From the NCBI GenBank assembly GCA_903862655.1, contig CAIOZA010000050.1, positions 1-64,000 on the forward strand: a DNA stretch of 64,000 bases, written 5' to 3'. Origin of the DNA: an uncultured Ignavibacteria bacterium (GTDB lineage: Bacteria > Bacteroidota > Ignavibacteria > Kapaibacteriales > UBA2268). This document shows, piece by piece, positions 18,616 to 28,208 of the stretch; positions within the stretch are counted from its first letter, which is position 1, and the number at the start of each line of letters is the position of its first letter. The notes beneath the pieces were generated by a model. The model did not search any database, was not told the origin of the DNA, and saw only the letters and a list, made by a program, of their open reading frames with translations. A program made the position numbers and the translations under genes.

Positions 18616-19640
18616 AATTAATAAATAGACGAATGAATATCAAAAGGGATGGCTGAATTTATTAAACTTTACTATTTCTATTAAGATATCACCCCTACCG
18701 GGGTTCTAAATTTAATAAATTCATTTACTGGGAGTAAAGATTACTTTCTTCAAAAAATTGGAAGCTTTCCCCGTAGGGGTTTAATCCTAATAGAAAACGT
18801 TATCCCACAAAATAAAAAGCTCCGTAGGAGCGATATAGAGATTGAAACAACTTAGATGTCGCCCCTACGGTGCTTTGAGTCCCTTTTGTAGGATATTTTC
18901 TATTAATATATCACCCCTTCCGGGGTTTTGTAATTTCTACTAATATCCCGCATCTACGAGGCTTTTAGCATAATTATAAAAAATATAATTTGTATCATTC
19001 TTCTAATATATATAGATTTGCTTTTTCCCGTAGGGAAAAGATATTAATAGAAAAACGTATCTCACTACTTTAAAAACTCCGTAGGAGTGACATATTATGG
19101 CTCACACTTACTCTCAAATGTATATTCACTGTGTATTTTCTGTAAAGGGAAGAGAAAATATTATCAGTAAAAAGTGGAATGAGGAACTGTATAAATACAT
19201 TTGCGGAATTGTGAATAACAATCAACAAAAAATCTATTCAATCAATGGAATGCCTGACCATTTGCATATTCTAATTAGCATTAGACCGGATGTTTCATTT
19301 TCTCATTTAATTAGAGAGATAAAAGCTAGTTCTTCAAAATGGATCAATACGAATAAATTAGTCAAAGGAAAATTCACTTGGCAGGAAGGATTCAGTGCAT
19401 TCTCAGTATCTCATTCTCAGTTGGATAAGGTTATAGCATATATCAATAATCAGGAAATCCATCACCAAACAAAAACATTTCAGCAGGAATATATTGAATT
19501 TTTAAAATCGCATAAAATTGAATATGATGAGAGATATGTTTTTGATTTACAAGAGGGAGATGTCGCCCCTACGGGGCTTTGATGTTCTTTTTTTGGGATT
19601 TTACTATTAAGATATCACCCCTGCCGGGGTTTGTAATTTA
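18616..19640. repeat. REP-like palindrome cluster around IS200-type transposase
   Basis: Many variants of (t)cgcccctacggggc / cacccctaccggggt / ctccgtaggag spaced irregularly at ~18690-19100 and 19558-19635; also 21719-21790. Confidence 0.75.
19097..19582 (+). CDS. IS200/REP-associated tyrosine transposase (Y1 HUH family)
   Basis: MAHTYSQMYIHCVFSVKGR, NGMPDHLHILISI (HUH motif HLHI), C-term ends EGDVAPTGL* encoded by a REP palindrome. Confidence 0.88.
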   Translation: MAHTYSQMYIHCVFSVKGRENIISKKWNEELYKYICGIVNNNQQKIYSINGMPDHLHILISIRPDVSFSHLIREIKASSSKWINTNKLVKGKFTWQEGFSAFSVSHSQLDKVIAYINNQEIHHQTKTFQQEYIEFLKSHKIEYDERYVFDLQEGDVAPTGL

Positions 19641-19752
19641 TTAAGGAGCACATGCAATGAAACAATGGTACGAGACACTTTTTGAGGATTATGCCGAAAG
19701 TTATGATAACGAGGTTTTTACTCAGGGGACTATCGGCGAATGTGACTTTATC
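19563..19752 (+). repeat. Direct repeat copy 1: promoter + first codons of the 21815 methyltransferase
   Basis: Gapless 190-bp match with 7 visible differences to 21721-21910. Confidence 0.9.
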
Positions 19753-19757
19753 TATTT

Positions 19758-20456
19758 ATGACTGAAATTGAGAAATTATACCAAGAAGCTGAGATGCTTG
19801 AATATCCTGATTCAATGATAAAAGTGAGAGGAGAAATTCCTAGAAGAGCATTTTTTCCTGGAGGAAAGGGAACATTTGATAATTCAGATCAAATATCGGA
19901 CAAATCAATAATGATTCTTGGTCAAGACTTCGATAGTGAAAGAGGTTTCAAAAAATCATTGCATCAGGGTGAAGAGGATATACAAAAGAACAGTACTTGG
20001 CGTAATCTATTGATTTATTTAAATGAAGCAGGCATTAACCCTTGTATTTGTTTCTTTACTAATGCAATTATGGGAATTAGAAAAGGTGAAAGTTCAATAG
20101 GAAAATCACCAGCTTTCAAAGACAAATCGTTTATAAATTCTTGTCAAGATTTATTTTTATTTCAATTAGCACTACAACAGCCCAAAGTTATTTTAGTTCT
20201 TGGATTAAGAGTAGCTGAATTCTTATCTGCTTCATCTACAGAACTTAATGTGTGGTCCAAGATCAAGAATTTTACATCAATTGACAATCTAAACCATCAA
20301 AAAATTGGTAATGTTACTTTTAAGAATAATGTATCATCTAGTCTAGTTCTTCTAAATCATCCTTCTTGTAGACCTTGGGATTTAGATAGAAGAACTTATT
20401 CAGGATACAAAGGCAAAGATGCAATAATTCATTTATTAAGGAGCACCTGCAATTAA
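19758..20456 (+). CDS. Uracil-DNA-glycosylase-superfamily-like protein
   Basis: IMILGQDF, CFFTNAIMGIRKG, VILVLGLRVAEFL, VLLNHPSCRPWDLDRR; C-term HLLRSTCN* is encoded by a short repeat. Confidence 0.65.
   Translation: MTEIEKLYQEAEMLEYPDSMIKVRGEIPRRAFFPGGKGTFDNSDQISDKSIMILGQDFDSERGFKKSLHQGEEDIQKNSTWRNLLIYLNEAGINPCICFFTNAIMGIRKGESSIGKSPAFKDKSFINSCQDLFLFQLALQQPKVILVLGLRVAEFLSASSTELNVWSKIKNFTSIDNLNHQKIGNVTFKNNVSSSLVLLNHPSCRPWDLDRRTYSGYKGKDAIIHLLRSTCN
20431..20453 (+). repeat. Third short copy of methyltransferase leader
   Basis: atttattaaggagcacctgcaat identical to the 21.79-21.82 kb leader and one mismatch from the 19.64-kb copy. Confidence 0.75.
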
Positions 20457-20659
20457 ACATTGCTTTCTTCTCTAAAATATAAATTTCAAAATTGCGTTTT
20501 GATGCATATAAACTTATTATTAAACAGCTGGTAGAATGTGACTTATACTGAAATTGCAGAAGAGATACAGATGAACTACTAAAAATGCTGGGGTAATAAT
20601 GATCGAGATAGCTTTCTATCGTGCTTTTATCAAAGCATAAGCCTGTAATTCCCGGTATA

Positions 20660-21610
20660 TCAATAAACTCCTAAATCAGAGCCGCATTCAACATTTCCAT
20701 TATAAGAATTCTTAATTTCTTGCAGTAAATTTTCGGGAGTTGAACCCCAGGATAATACATGATATAATACTAATTTCTTGGGTTTTACTTTATTTGCGAG
20801 AACTGCCAGTTCATAAGTTGATGTATGCGAAAGTTTGTGATATTTTTGCCATTCCGGTTTTTTTGTCAAAAATCCCTTATATGAGTAAACTTCATGAATC
20901 AACAAGTCACATCCCTTACTAGCAGCTAAAATTCCTTCACATGGTTTGCAGTCCCCCGAAATGGTAATTACTCTGTCATGTGTTACAAATTTAAGTGCAT
21001 AAGCAGATTTCCAGGTACCATGCTCTACACGGTAAGCATAAACAATAACGTTAGAATCCCTGTAAACTAAGCCTTCATCAAATTCCAAGGCTTCGATCTT
21101 ATAACCTTCTTTATCTATAGGTTCGAGACCATCAAGCCTGTTGTCAATGTCGTCTTTATATGCTTCGAGAATTTTAGAAGTCAGGTTTTTCGTTCCTTTC
21201 GGCCCATAAACAAAGAAAGGCTTATCTCTGCCCAATACCCAGCTGTTTAATAACAAGTCGGGCAAACCTGTTGTATGATCAGAATGTAAGTGAGTTAGAA
21301 ATAAAGTTCTGACTTTATCAATCTTGAGTGCTTTGATACCATTATTATATGAAGCACTAATCCTTCGGACAATTCCAGGACCTGCATCGACTAAATAAGC
21401 TTGCCCATTTACTATAACGGCAACAGCAGGACCTGACCTCTCAGGAGTCGGATTTGGCGTACCTGTCCCTAACAATACAACTCTTGTTTTAGTTGAATCA
21501 ATTATTTCTTTATTATTGATATTATCATTTTTGATTTTATCATGTTCTTTTGTACATGAAACAAATACCAGTAAAATAGAAAGAAGAAATATAATTTTTT
21601 TTATAATCAT
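20660..21610 (-). CDS. MBL-fold metallo-hydrolase (RNase Z/AtsA-like), putative lipoprotein
   Basis: Lipobox LLVFVSC; LFLTHLHSDHTTGLPDLL, ISGDCKPCEG, HTSTYELAVLANK. Confidence 0.85.
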   Translation of the reverse strand: MIIKKIIFLLSILLVFVSCTKEHDKIKNDNINNKEIIDSTKTRVVLLGTGTPNPTPERSGPAVAVIVNGQAYLVDAGPGIVRRISASYNNGIKALKIDKVRTLFLTHLHSDHTTGLPDLLLNSWVLGRDKPFFVYGPKGTKNLTSKILEAYKDDIDNRLDGLEPIDKEGYKIEALEFDEGLVYRDSNVIVYAYRVEHGTWKSAYALKFVTHDRVITISGDCKPCEGILAASKGCDLLIHEVYSYKGFLTKKPEWQKYHKLSHTSTYELAVLANKVKPKKLVLYHVLSWGSTPENLLQEIKNSYNGNVECGSDLGVY

Positions 21611-21720
21611 TTTTTGATTTATATTTAAAATTCTATTAATTTAATAAATAGACGAATGAATATCAAAAGGGTTGGCTGATTTTATTGAATTTTACTATTT
21701 CTATTAATATAATTAATATC

Positions 21721-21910
21721 TCGCCCCTACGGGGCTTTGATGTTCTTTATTTGGGATTTTACTATTAATATATCACCCCTGCCGGGGTTTGTAATTTATT
21801 AAGGAGCACCTGCAATGAAACAATGGTACGAGACACTTTTTGAGGATTATGCCGAAAGCTACGATAATGAGGTTTTTACTCAGGGGACTATCGGCGAATG
21901 TGATTTTATC
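21721..21910 (+). repeat. Direct repeat copy 2: promoter + first codons of methyltransferase
   Basis: See 19563-19752. Confidence 0.9.
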
Positions 21911-22576
21911 GAAGCGGAAATCGGGCGGAACAAGGCTTTGAGGATACTCGATGTGGGATGCGGCACGGGCAGACATTCTATCGAATTGACAAAGCGGGGT
22001 TACAGCATGACGGGCATTGATCTCTCGGACTCACAGCTTGCTAATGCTCAGCAAAAGGCAGAGGCTCAGGGACTAAATATTGCCTTTCAGAAACATGATG
22101 CACGGAACCTGCCGTTCCGCGAGGAATTCGATCTGGCAATCATGCTATGCGAGGGTGGATTCCCGCTGATGGAAACCGACGAGATGAATTTCGAAATTCT
22201 GAACAGTGTTAGCCGTTCGCTCAAAAGTAAGGGAAAGATGATCTTTACTACTCTCAACGGATTGTTCCCGCTGTATCATTCGGTGGAGCAATTCCTCGAC
22301 ACAGCAAAGGGAGAGGGTAACGCCACATACAGAAGTAACACGTTCGATCTGATGACATTCCGCGACCACAACATCACGTCGATTGAAGATGACCACGGCA
22401 ACACAAGGGAACTGGTCTGCAACGAGAGATATTATGTACCGTCCGAGATAACGTGGCTGCTGAAATCACTGGGATTCAGGCAGGTGGATATATTCGGAGC
22501 CAAGCTGGGAGCTTTCTCGCGGAATGACAAGCTCACAACCGAAGATTTTGAAATGCTGGTGATAGCTGATAAATGA
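21815..22576 (+). CDS. Class I SAM-dependent methyltransferase
   Basis: LRILDVGCGTGRHSIELTKRGYSMTGIDLSDSQLANA. Confidence 0.9.
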   Translation: MKQWYETLFEDYAESYDNEVFTQGTIGECDFIEAEIGRNKALRILDVGCGTGRHSIELTKRGYSMTGIDLSDSQLANAQQKAEAQGLNIAFQKHDARNLPFREEFDLAIMLCEGGFPLMETDEMNFEILNSVSRSLKSKGKMIFTTLNGLFPLYHSVEQFLDTAKGEGNATYRSNTFDLMTFRDHNITSIEDDHGNTRELVCNERYYVPSEITWLLKSLGFRQVDIFGAKLGAFSRNDKLTTEDFEMLVIADK

Positions 22577-22833
22577 AGAAAATTATTATTTGTATAAGAT
22601 TTTCATTTAATAGAGCTCTCTAGATTCTAAGAAAATTCTGAACTTCCAATACCAAGTTTCTATCTTCTATAAAAGATTTGATATTTTTCTTATTCCGGGA
22701 TTGTCCAAGTAAAACATCTAATTCTACAAGATTCCTGCATTTTCAGGAATGGCAGCATAATTTTTTATTATATGTTTGAATGAAACTTGGAATAAACAAT
22801 TAGAAATCAAATCTCCAATTTCAAAAACTACCT

Positions 22834-23319
22834 TTATTCCTTAACAAACTCCAACGAGATTGAATTGACACAGTGCCGAGTGTCCTTTTTGGTGAAGCCT
22901 TCGCCCTTGAAAACATGACCTAGGTGAGCTCCGCAGTTGGCGCACTGGATCTCTGTTCTCATTCCGTCGGCATCGGGAATTTTCTTGACGGCTCCGGAGA
23001 TCTCGTCATCGAAGCTGGGCCAGCCACAGCCTGAGTCGAACTTGTCCGATGATCTGTAGAGCGGAGCATTGCATCTGCGGCAGATGTAAGTGCCCTTTTC
23101 CTTGTTCTGGTAGTACTTACCCGTGAATGGCTGTTCTGTGCCTTTATTGACAATGACGCGGGTTTCCTCTGGAGAGAGTTTGTTGAATTGAGCAGGATCT
23201 TTTACGAATTCCTTTTTGGTTGTGTCTTCTTGTGAGCAAGCATTTATAATATTCATTGAAATTATCACCATTAAAAATAACAGAAAATTTTGCATATTTG
23301 GATTCCTAATTGTTTGCAA
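22834..23319 (-). CDS. msrB: Peptide-methionine (R)-S-oxide reductase, lipoprotein form
   Basis: [30 protein letters not shown]...[16 protein letters not shown]...[11 protein letters not shown]. Confidence 0.95.
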   Translation of the reverse strand: MQTIRNPNMQNFLLFLMVIISMNIINACSQEDTTKKEFVKDPAQFNKLSPEETRVIVNKGTEQPFTGKYYQNKEKGTYICRRCNAPLYRSSDKFDSGCGWPSFDDEISGAVKKIPDADGMRTEIQCANCGAHLGHVFKGEGFTKKDTRHCVNSISLEFVKE

Positions 23320-23475
23320 AACGATTTTATTCTTGAAATATATTGACTATTCCCTCAAGAAAGTATTTGAACTGTCGATATTAAAGAGTTAATGCGATAA
23401 TAGAGAAGATTTCTTAATTTTTCAAAAAGTTTTTAACATTGTATTAAGATTGTGTTAAAATACGTGTTAGTAAAT

Positions 23476-23784
23476 TATGGATAACATTGATTGTCAAAAA
23501 CAGATGAGATGAAGAAAAATATAACAAAATCACCATGTTGATAACCCAGTAGATTTCCAACTTTTGTCAACATCAGAAATCTCAAAAATCCCGTTCATAA
23601 CTAATTGAAAAGTAAGGTAATAGCACGATCCGACAATGCCGTTTTCCACATATCCACACCGCCATACTATTATTAATATATTTAATAATAAAAAATAAAA
23701 GATAATAATATGTAAGAAGAAGAACTTTTTTTCGATTGGTATTATCCACATTAATATTAACATACAATTCATTATTGTGAATAA
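23476..23784. other. Candidate oriC / DnaA-box cluster
   Basis: TTATCCACA (23742), TGTGAATAA (23776) exact to TTATNCACA; near-matches at 23476, 23536, 23642, 23650; AT-rich tract 23667-23715. Confidence 0.45.
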
Positions 23785-24160
23785 ACTTTTAGATTAGGTT
23801 TAGTATTTTATTGAATTTAATTTTATTTATAATTGAAATTTTAGTAAACGACATAAAAGTTGTATAAATTCATTCAGGTATGGTCTTAAATTTTTATAAT
23901 GATTTTATACCGATTTATAGAGGAACGAATAATGTTGATATCGTTTTGTGACAATGAAAGGTAGATTGTTTAAATATCATCAGGTATATTTGTAATGGAC
24001 AAAAGAATGAAAAGATTCAGCTCAAATTCCAATTCTTTTAAATATGAAAATGAAAAACTACAAATGCATTAAAAGCGTAGAAAAAGTAAAAAAATGGGGA
24101 TAATAAAAAAAATATTAGGAAAAAATAGAATATTCTCTTAAATTTGTAATCCTATTTGAC

Positions 24161-24233
24161 GCCACTTTAGCTCAGCTGGTAGAGCAGCTGATTTGTAATC
24201 AGCAGGTCGACGGTTCGAGTCCGCCAAGTGGCT
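24161..24233 (+). tRNA. tRNA-Thr (anticodon TGT)
   Basis: GCCACTT...AAGTGGC acceptor, D-loop AGCTGGT, anticodon arm CTGATTTGTAATCAG, T-arm CGGTTCGAGTCCG. Confidence 0.97.
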
Positions 24234-24239
24234 CTATAG

Positions 24240-24273
24240 AAAAGCCCTTATAATGAGAATTATAGGGGCTTTT
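24240..24273 (+). terminator. Rho-independent terminator after tRNA-Thr
   Basis: aaaagcccttataa-tgagaa-ttataggggctttt stem-loop. Confidence 0.8.
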
Positions 24274-24441
24274 GCTATTTTAGTACATTTCGTATCCTCC
24301 TGAGCTCACCTGATATTCGATATACAGAGACTATTCCTAAGAAAAATACCGATACTTTCCAAAAGATGATATATACTATGTATGCAGAAAATTACAAGTT
24401 TTATGAGGATATATTCGAAGTGTAATAATAAATTTATTTGA

Positions 24442-25590
24442 TTATTCGAATAAATCAAGATATTCCTTAAAGATAAATATTCTGTTTCTCTTGTAACCTG
24501 TAACTTCCTTTAAAATATTAAGATTTACAAATTGATCGACTAATCTGTTAACAGTTGAGTTATTCAATTTTAAGATAACCGGTAAATCAGTTGTCTCAAT
24601 TAATGGTTCGCTAAAAAGGTAATTTAATAATTCAAGTGCAGATTTCGATCTTTTGCCTAAAGTTACAATTCTAGTTGATTCTATATCTGACTTTAAAGCA
24701 ATTATCTTTCTAAATGTATCAATTGCATTTTGCGATGTTTGGAAAACACCTTCCAGGAAGAACATCAACCATTGTCTTAAATCATTGTTAATTCTAGCTC
24801 TGGATAAGTTGTCGTAATATAGAAGCCTGTTCTTAGCAAAGAAATCAGATAGGTATAAGCAGGGCTTTGATAGTAAATTATTATTGATTAAATAAAGTGT
24901 GATTAATAATCTGCCAATTCTGCCATTACCATCAAGAAAAGGATGAATAGTCTCAAACTGATAATGAGAAATTCCTGCTTTAAGAAGAACTGGCAATTTA
25001 TTATTTTCATTATTGAAGAATTTTTCTAAATCACTCATCAAATCATTAACTTCGTCATTATGAGGTGGGATAAATGAGGCATCGTTTATCGAAGCACCAC
25101 CAATCCAATTTTGACTTTTTCGATATTCACCGGGTTGTTTGTTTTTACCTCTACAACCGGATAAAAGTATCTTATGCGTATTTTTAATCAATCTGGTGGA
25201 TATAGGCAGGCTGTTAAGTTCTGATATTGCAAAATTCATGGCAGAAATATAATTTTGTACCTCACTCCAGTCATCTCTCTTTTCGGGACTTATATTATCG
25301 GCTTTTTGCAGAATGTCTTCTATATTTGTCTGTGTTCCTTCTATCTTACTGCTCTGGCTGGCTTCCTTGCGAATGTGCATTTTAATAAAAAAGTCAACAT
25401 CCGGTATTAACTGAGAGTATGCATTAAGCTCGCCGAGTTTGATATCGGCTTTACTCAATAAACTTATCAAATTTAGATCACTGACCTCCCATTCAATATC
25501 AATCTTTTGGGGTAGAAAGGATTTGTACTTATATCTTTGCTGATATGAACCGGATTGAAAATTAGTTATATCCATTTCTGTTTCCTGCAA
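24442..25590 (-). CDS. Fic family protein
   Basis: Fic_N-like region and motif HPFLDGNGRIGRLLITLYL; C-terminal winged-helix-like region. Confidence 0.95.
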   Translation of the reverse strand: MQETEMDITNFQSGSYQQRYKYKSFLPQKIDIEWEVSDLNLISLLSKADIKLGELNAYSQLIPDVDFFIKMHIRKEASQSSKIEGTQTNIEDILQKADNISPEKRDDWSEVQNYISAMNFAISELNSLPISTRLIKNTHKILLSGCRGKNKQPGEYRKSQNWIGGASINDASFIPPHNDEVNDLMSDLEKFFNNENNKLPVLLKAGISHYQFETIHPFLDGNGRIGRLLITLYLINNNLLSKPCLYLSDFFAKNRLLYYDNLSRARINNDLRQWLMFFLEGVFQTSQNAIDTFRKIIALKSDIESTRIVTLGKRSKSALELLNYLFSEPLIETTDLPVILKLNNSTVNRLVDQFVNLNILKEVTGYKRNRIFIFKEYLDLFE

Positions 25591-25837
25591 TTATGAAAAT
25601 TTATATTTGCACTTAATGCCTTAACTGCAAATATAAGAAATTATAATTGCAGAAAAGCACCTAAATGCAATTATAAATCAAAAAAGAGAAAAATATAACA
25701 ATCTCCTATATCTGTAATCCTGTTTGACACTTATTTCGCTAACTAATAGACTAGCTAATTATACCTCAGATTATAAGTACATTCGACGAAAATGTAATCT
25801 GGTTTACAATTCATTTTTTCCAGAGTATTATTATTTT

Positions 25838-26494
25838 TTGAATATATTACTGAAATATATATTTGTTTTGATTTTTCTCACAATGATGTATTCATGTAAC
25901 AACATGAACGTATCAGTGTGTATTCCCAATATCAATCCCGATTCTATCAGAACGCAGATGCTTCCTCTGTCTGTTGGCAATTACTGGGTTTATGAGGATA
26001 GCAATATCTCCGGAGGCAAGGATACCGTTAAGTTCGAAATTACCGGCTTGCAGAATATCTACTATTACAAATTGGGTAATAAGAGAAAAATGATGGGTTA
26101 CAGAATTAAGCAATCATCATCCAAACCCAATCTCAGCAGAATTGATTTTTACTATGTCAAATGCGAATCTCAGACACAGCTGGTCTATTCGGAGGAGGAC
26201 GATCCTAATAATATAACCGGCTTCTCCGACGTTTTATCCGAGAATCCCGAAACAGCTCAGATAGATACATCGAACCAGTACATCCGGTTTGAAGGAACAG
26301 AAAATATTGACACCAGGTTTGGCAATCTGCAATGCTACGTGATGGAGAAAATCCCTCATTCCAAGAAGGAGCTTATCACATCCCACAATAGATCATACTA
26401 TCACAAAGGAATAGGTCTTGTAAAAGTTCATTTCTTATCTCAGGACAAAATCTTCAGCGAACGCAATCTGATAAAATACGTGGTGAAGAAATAG
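25838..26494 (+). CDS. Putative lipoprotein
   Basis: Lipobox LTMMYSC from a TTG start; paralogous to 26621 (PDSIRTQMLPLSVGNYWVYE). Longer ORF starts at 25724. Confidence 0.6.
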   Translation: MNILLKYIFVLIFLTMMYSCNNMNVSVCIPNINPDSIRTQMLPLSVGNYWVYEDSNISGGKDTVKFEITGLQNIYYYKLGNKRKMMGYRIKQSSSKPNLSRIDFYYVKCESQTQLVYSEEDDPNNITGFSDVLSENPETAQIDTSNQYIRFEGTENIDTRFGNLQCYVMEKIPHSKKELITSHNRSYYHKGIGLVKVHFLSQDKIFSERNLIKYVVKK

Positions 26495-26620
26495 GGATAT
26501 CTGACTCCAAGTTTCTATCATCACTAAATAATCTTCTAAATTTATTTTCTTTATATTTCTAATATTTCCTTATATTGTCGGATTACAATATTATATATTT
26601 AATATTTATTCGGGGCATCT

Positions 26621-27292
26621 ATGAAGTATTTTCTAATATCTCTATCTTTGCTTCTTTGTTACTCATGCTCTAATCCTATAAACTGGTACACTGCAAAGAT
26701 ACCAACAATACATCCTGATTCAATCCGAACACAAATGCTCCCTGTTTCGGTGGGGAATTACTGGACTTACGAAATCAATTATATTCAAGAAGGGATTAAA
26801 GACACTTTCGAAGTTAAGGTTCTGTCATTAGATACCGTTCACGTATATGTAAACAATAGAGACACAACTACATTAGCTTATAAGCTTAATTGGAATAAGA
26901 ATCTTAGCTCGGAAAAAAATACTAAGTACTTTTATTATTTTAAATCCGAAACACAGACACAAGTTACACAGTCAAGAGAACCTGAACCCAAGACAATTAA
27001 ATGGTATTATGAGATAATTTATGAAGAACCAGGTATAAATATGATTGATCCGGATAATCCAGACAGAAAATGGGTTGGAAAGAGATTTATTAATACAAAA
27101 TATGGGAAAAAATATTGCTATTATATGGAGAGCACTATTAATGATTATATTTCTAAAAGGCGGGAAGATGACTTGGTTTATCAGATTTGTACTTACTATT
27201 TAAAAGGTGTTGGCGAAATAAGAGAGGAATGTTATAATTCAAAAGGAAAAGTAATTATTGAAAAAGATTTGATTGATTATAAAGTAAAGTAG
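26621..27292 (+). CDS. Putative lipoprotein, paralog of upstream ORF
   Basis: Lipobox LLLCYSC; HPDSIRTQMLPVSVGNYWTYE. Confidence 0.7.
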   Translation: MKYFLISLSLLLCYSCSNPINWYTAKIPTIHPDSIRTQMLPVSVGNYWTYEINYIQEGIKDTFEVKVLSLDTVHVYVNNRDTTTLAYKLNWNKNLSSEKNTKYFYYFKSETQTQVTQSREPEPKTIKWYYEIIYEEPGINMIDPDNPDRKWVGKRFINTKYGKKYCYYMESTINDYISKRREDDLVYQICTYYLKGVGEIREECYNSKGKVIIEKDLIDYKVK

Positions 27293-27321
27293 GGAATAAT
27301 CATCTTCATTTGTAAAATTAT

Positions 27322-28140
27322 TTGAAAGCAATTCTAATGGCTCTTTTTCTTTTATTAATGCTTACATATTATACTGAGACCACATTTGGGGATTATGATT
27401 CACTTTATGGAATGATGACTGTATATGGAGACTATCGTCAATGTCAGGTATTTCAGACAAACTTTAAATCAGACACTTTGGACATTAAATCCAGAAAATT
27501 AAAAGCCTCAATTAAATATGATTCTAGTGGAAAAAAAGTTGAGCTTATTATTTTTGATATTGATGGGTCTAATCATGAATCAAGAGACATATATATCTAT
27601 AATAAAAATAAATTAACGAAAATTATAAATTATTATGTTGACCAAAGCAAACCAGGTACAGTCAGGAAATTTGAGTATGATAGTCTTGGTCAACAAACCA
27701 GAGAAATAATTCTTTGGCGTGATAGTACGATACTCGATGATAAAATAATAACTTATGTTCGAACAGAAAATCAACTTGAAAAAACAACGACTGGGTCCAG
27801 CTATGATGATGGTACCGAAATAATAAAGTATGATAAATTTGGGAAAAAAATAGAATCTTCATTTAACACTTCACTTTCACACGGGAAATTTGTGTGTGAA
27901 TATAACGATAAAAACAAGCTAATAAAAGAAGTTCTTTATTCATGGGGAACAGACATTACCGGTACACACAGTCTACAATATGATAATAATGGTAACTGCA
28001 TATTTGAGAGTTATATCACACCCAATGAATACTACATTCATAAATTATGGTATGATGAAGCAGGAAACGTAACGAAAATTTTAAATTTAAACAAAGATTC
28101 AAAGCCTAGGTTTATTCTGGAATTTGTCTATAGCAAGTAA
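27322..28140 (+). CDS. RHS/YD-repeat-like secreted protein
   Basis: Repeated Y(D/N)xxG(K/Q/N)xx..x units (IKYDSSGKKVE, FEYDSLGQQTRE, IKYDKFGKKIE, LQYDNNGNCIFE, WYDEAGNVTKI). Confidence 0.6.
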   Translation: MKAILMALFLLLMLTYYTETTFGDYDSLYGMMTVYGDYRQCQVFQTNFKSDTLDIKSRKLKASIKYDSSGKKVELIIFDIDGSNHESRDIYIYNKNKLTKIINYYVDQSKPGTVRKFEYDSLGQQTREIILWRDSTILDDKIITYVRTENQLEKTTTGSSYDDGTEIIKYDKFGKKIESSFNTSLSHGKFVCEYNDKNKLIKEVLYSWGTDITGTHSLQYDNNGNCIFESYITPNEYYIHKLWYDEAGNVTKILNLNKDSKPRFILEFVYSK

Positions 28141-28141
28141 A

Positions 28142-28208
28142 TTATTTTCCTTCTCCCATCCTCACCAGCTCCAGCACAGTTTTCCAGTTTCGTGTGGTGG
28201 CGTGGGTT
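28142..28208 (-). repeat. Displaced DUF1697-gene 3' end, copy 1
   Basis: Minus strand encodes THATTRNWKTVLELVRMGEGK*. Confidence 0.85.

Noticed and set aside
17171-18656. Many long antisense and alternate-frame ORFs over guaA (17326, 17332, 17412, 17979, 18174, 18200)
   Set aside because: guaA is unambiguous on the minus strand; these are by-products of its higher GC and biased codons.
18680-19100. Possible CRISPR array
   Set aside because: Repeats are short variable palindromes with irregular spacing and alternating orientation; no uniform repeat-spacer structure or cas genes.
19758-20456. Calling the UDG-like gene a proven defence gene
   Set aside because: Family motifs are visible but catalytic residues and function cannot be established by reading; location is only suggestive.
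23530-23772. Overlapping small ORFs in the DnaA-box region
   Set aside because: Very AT-rich, two frames overlap, no recognisable domain; the region reads better as a non-coding regulatory or origin segment.
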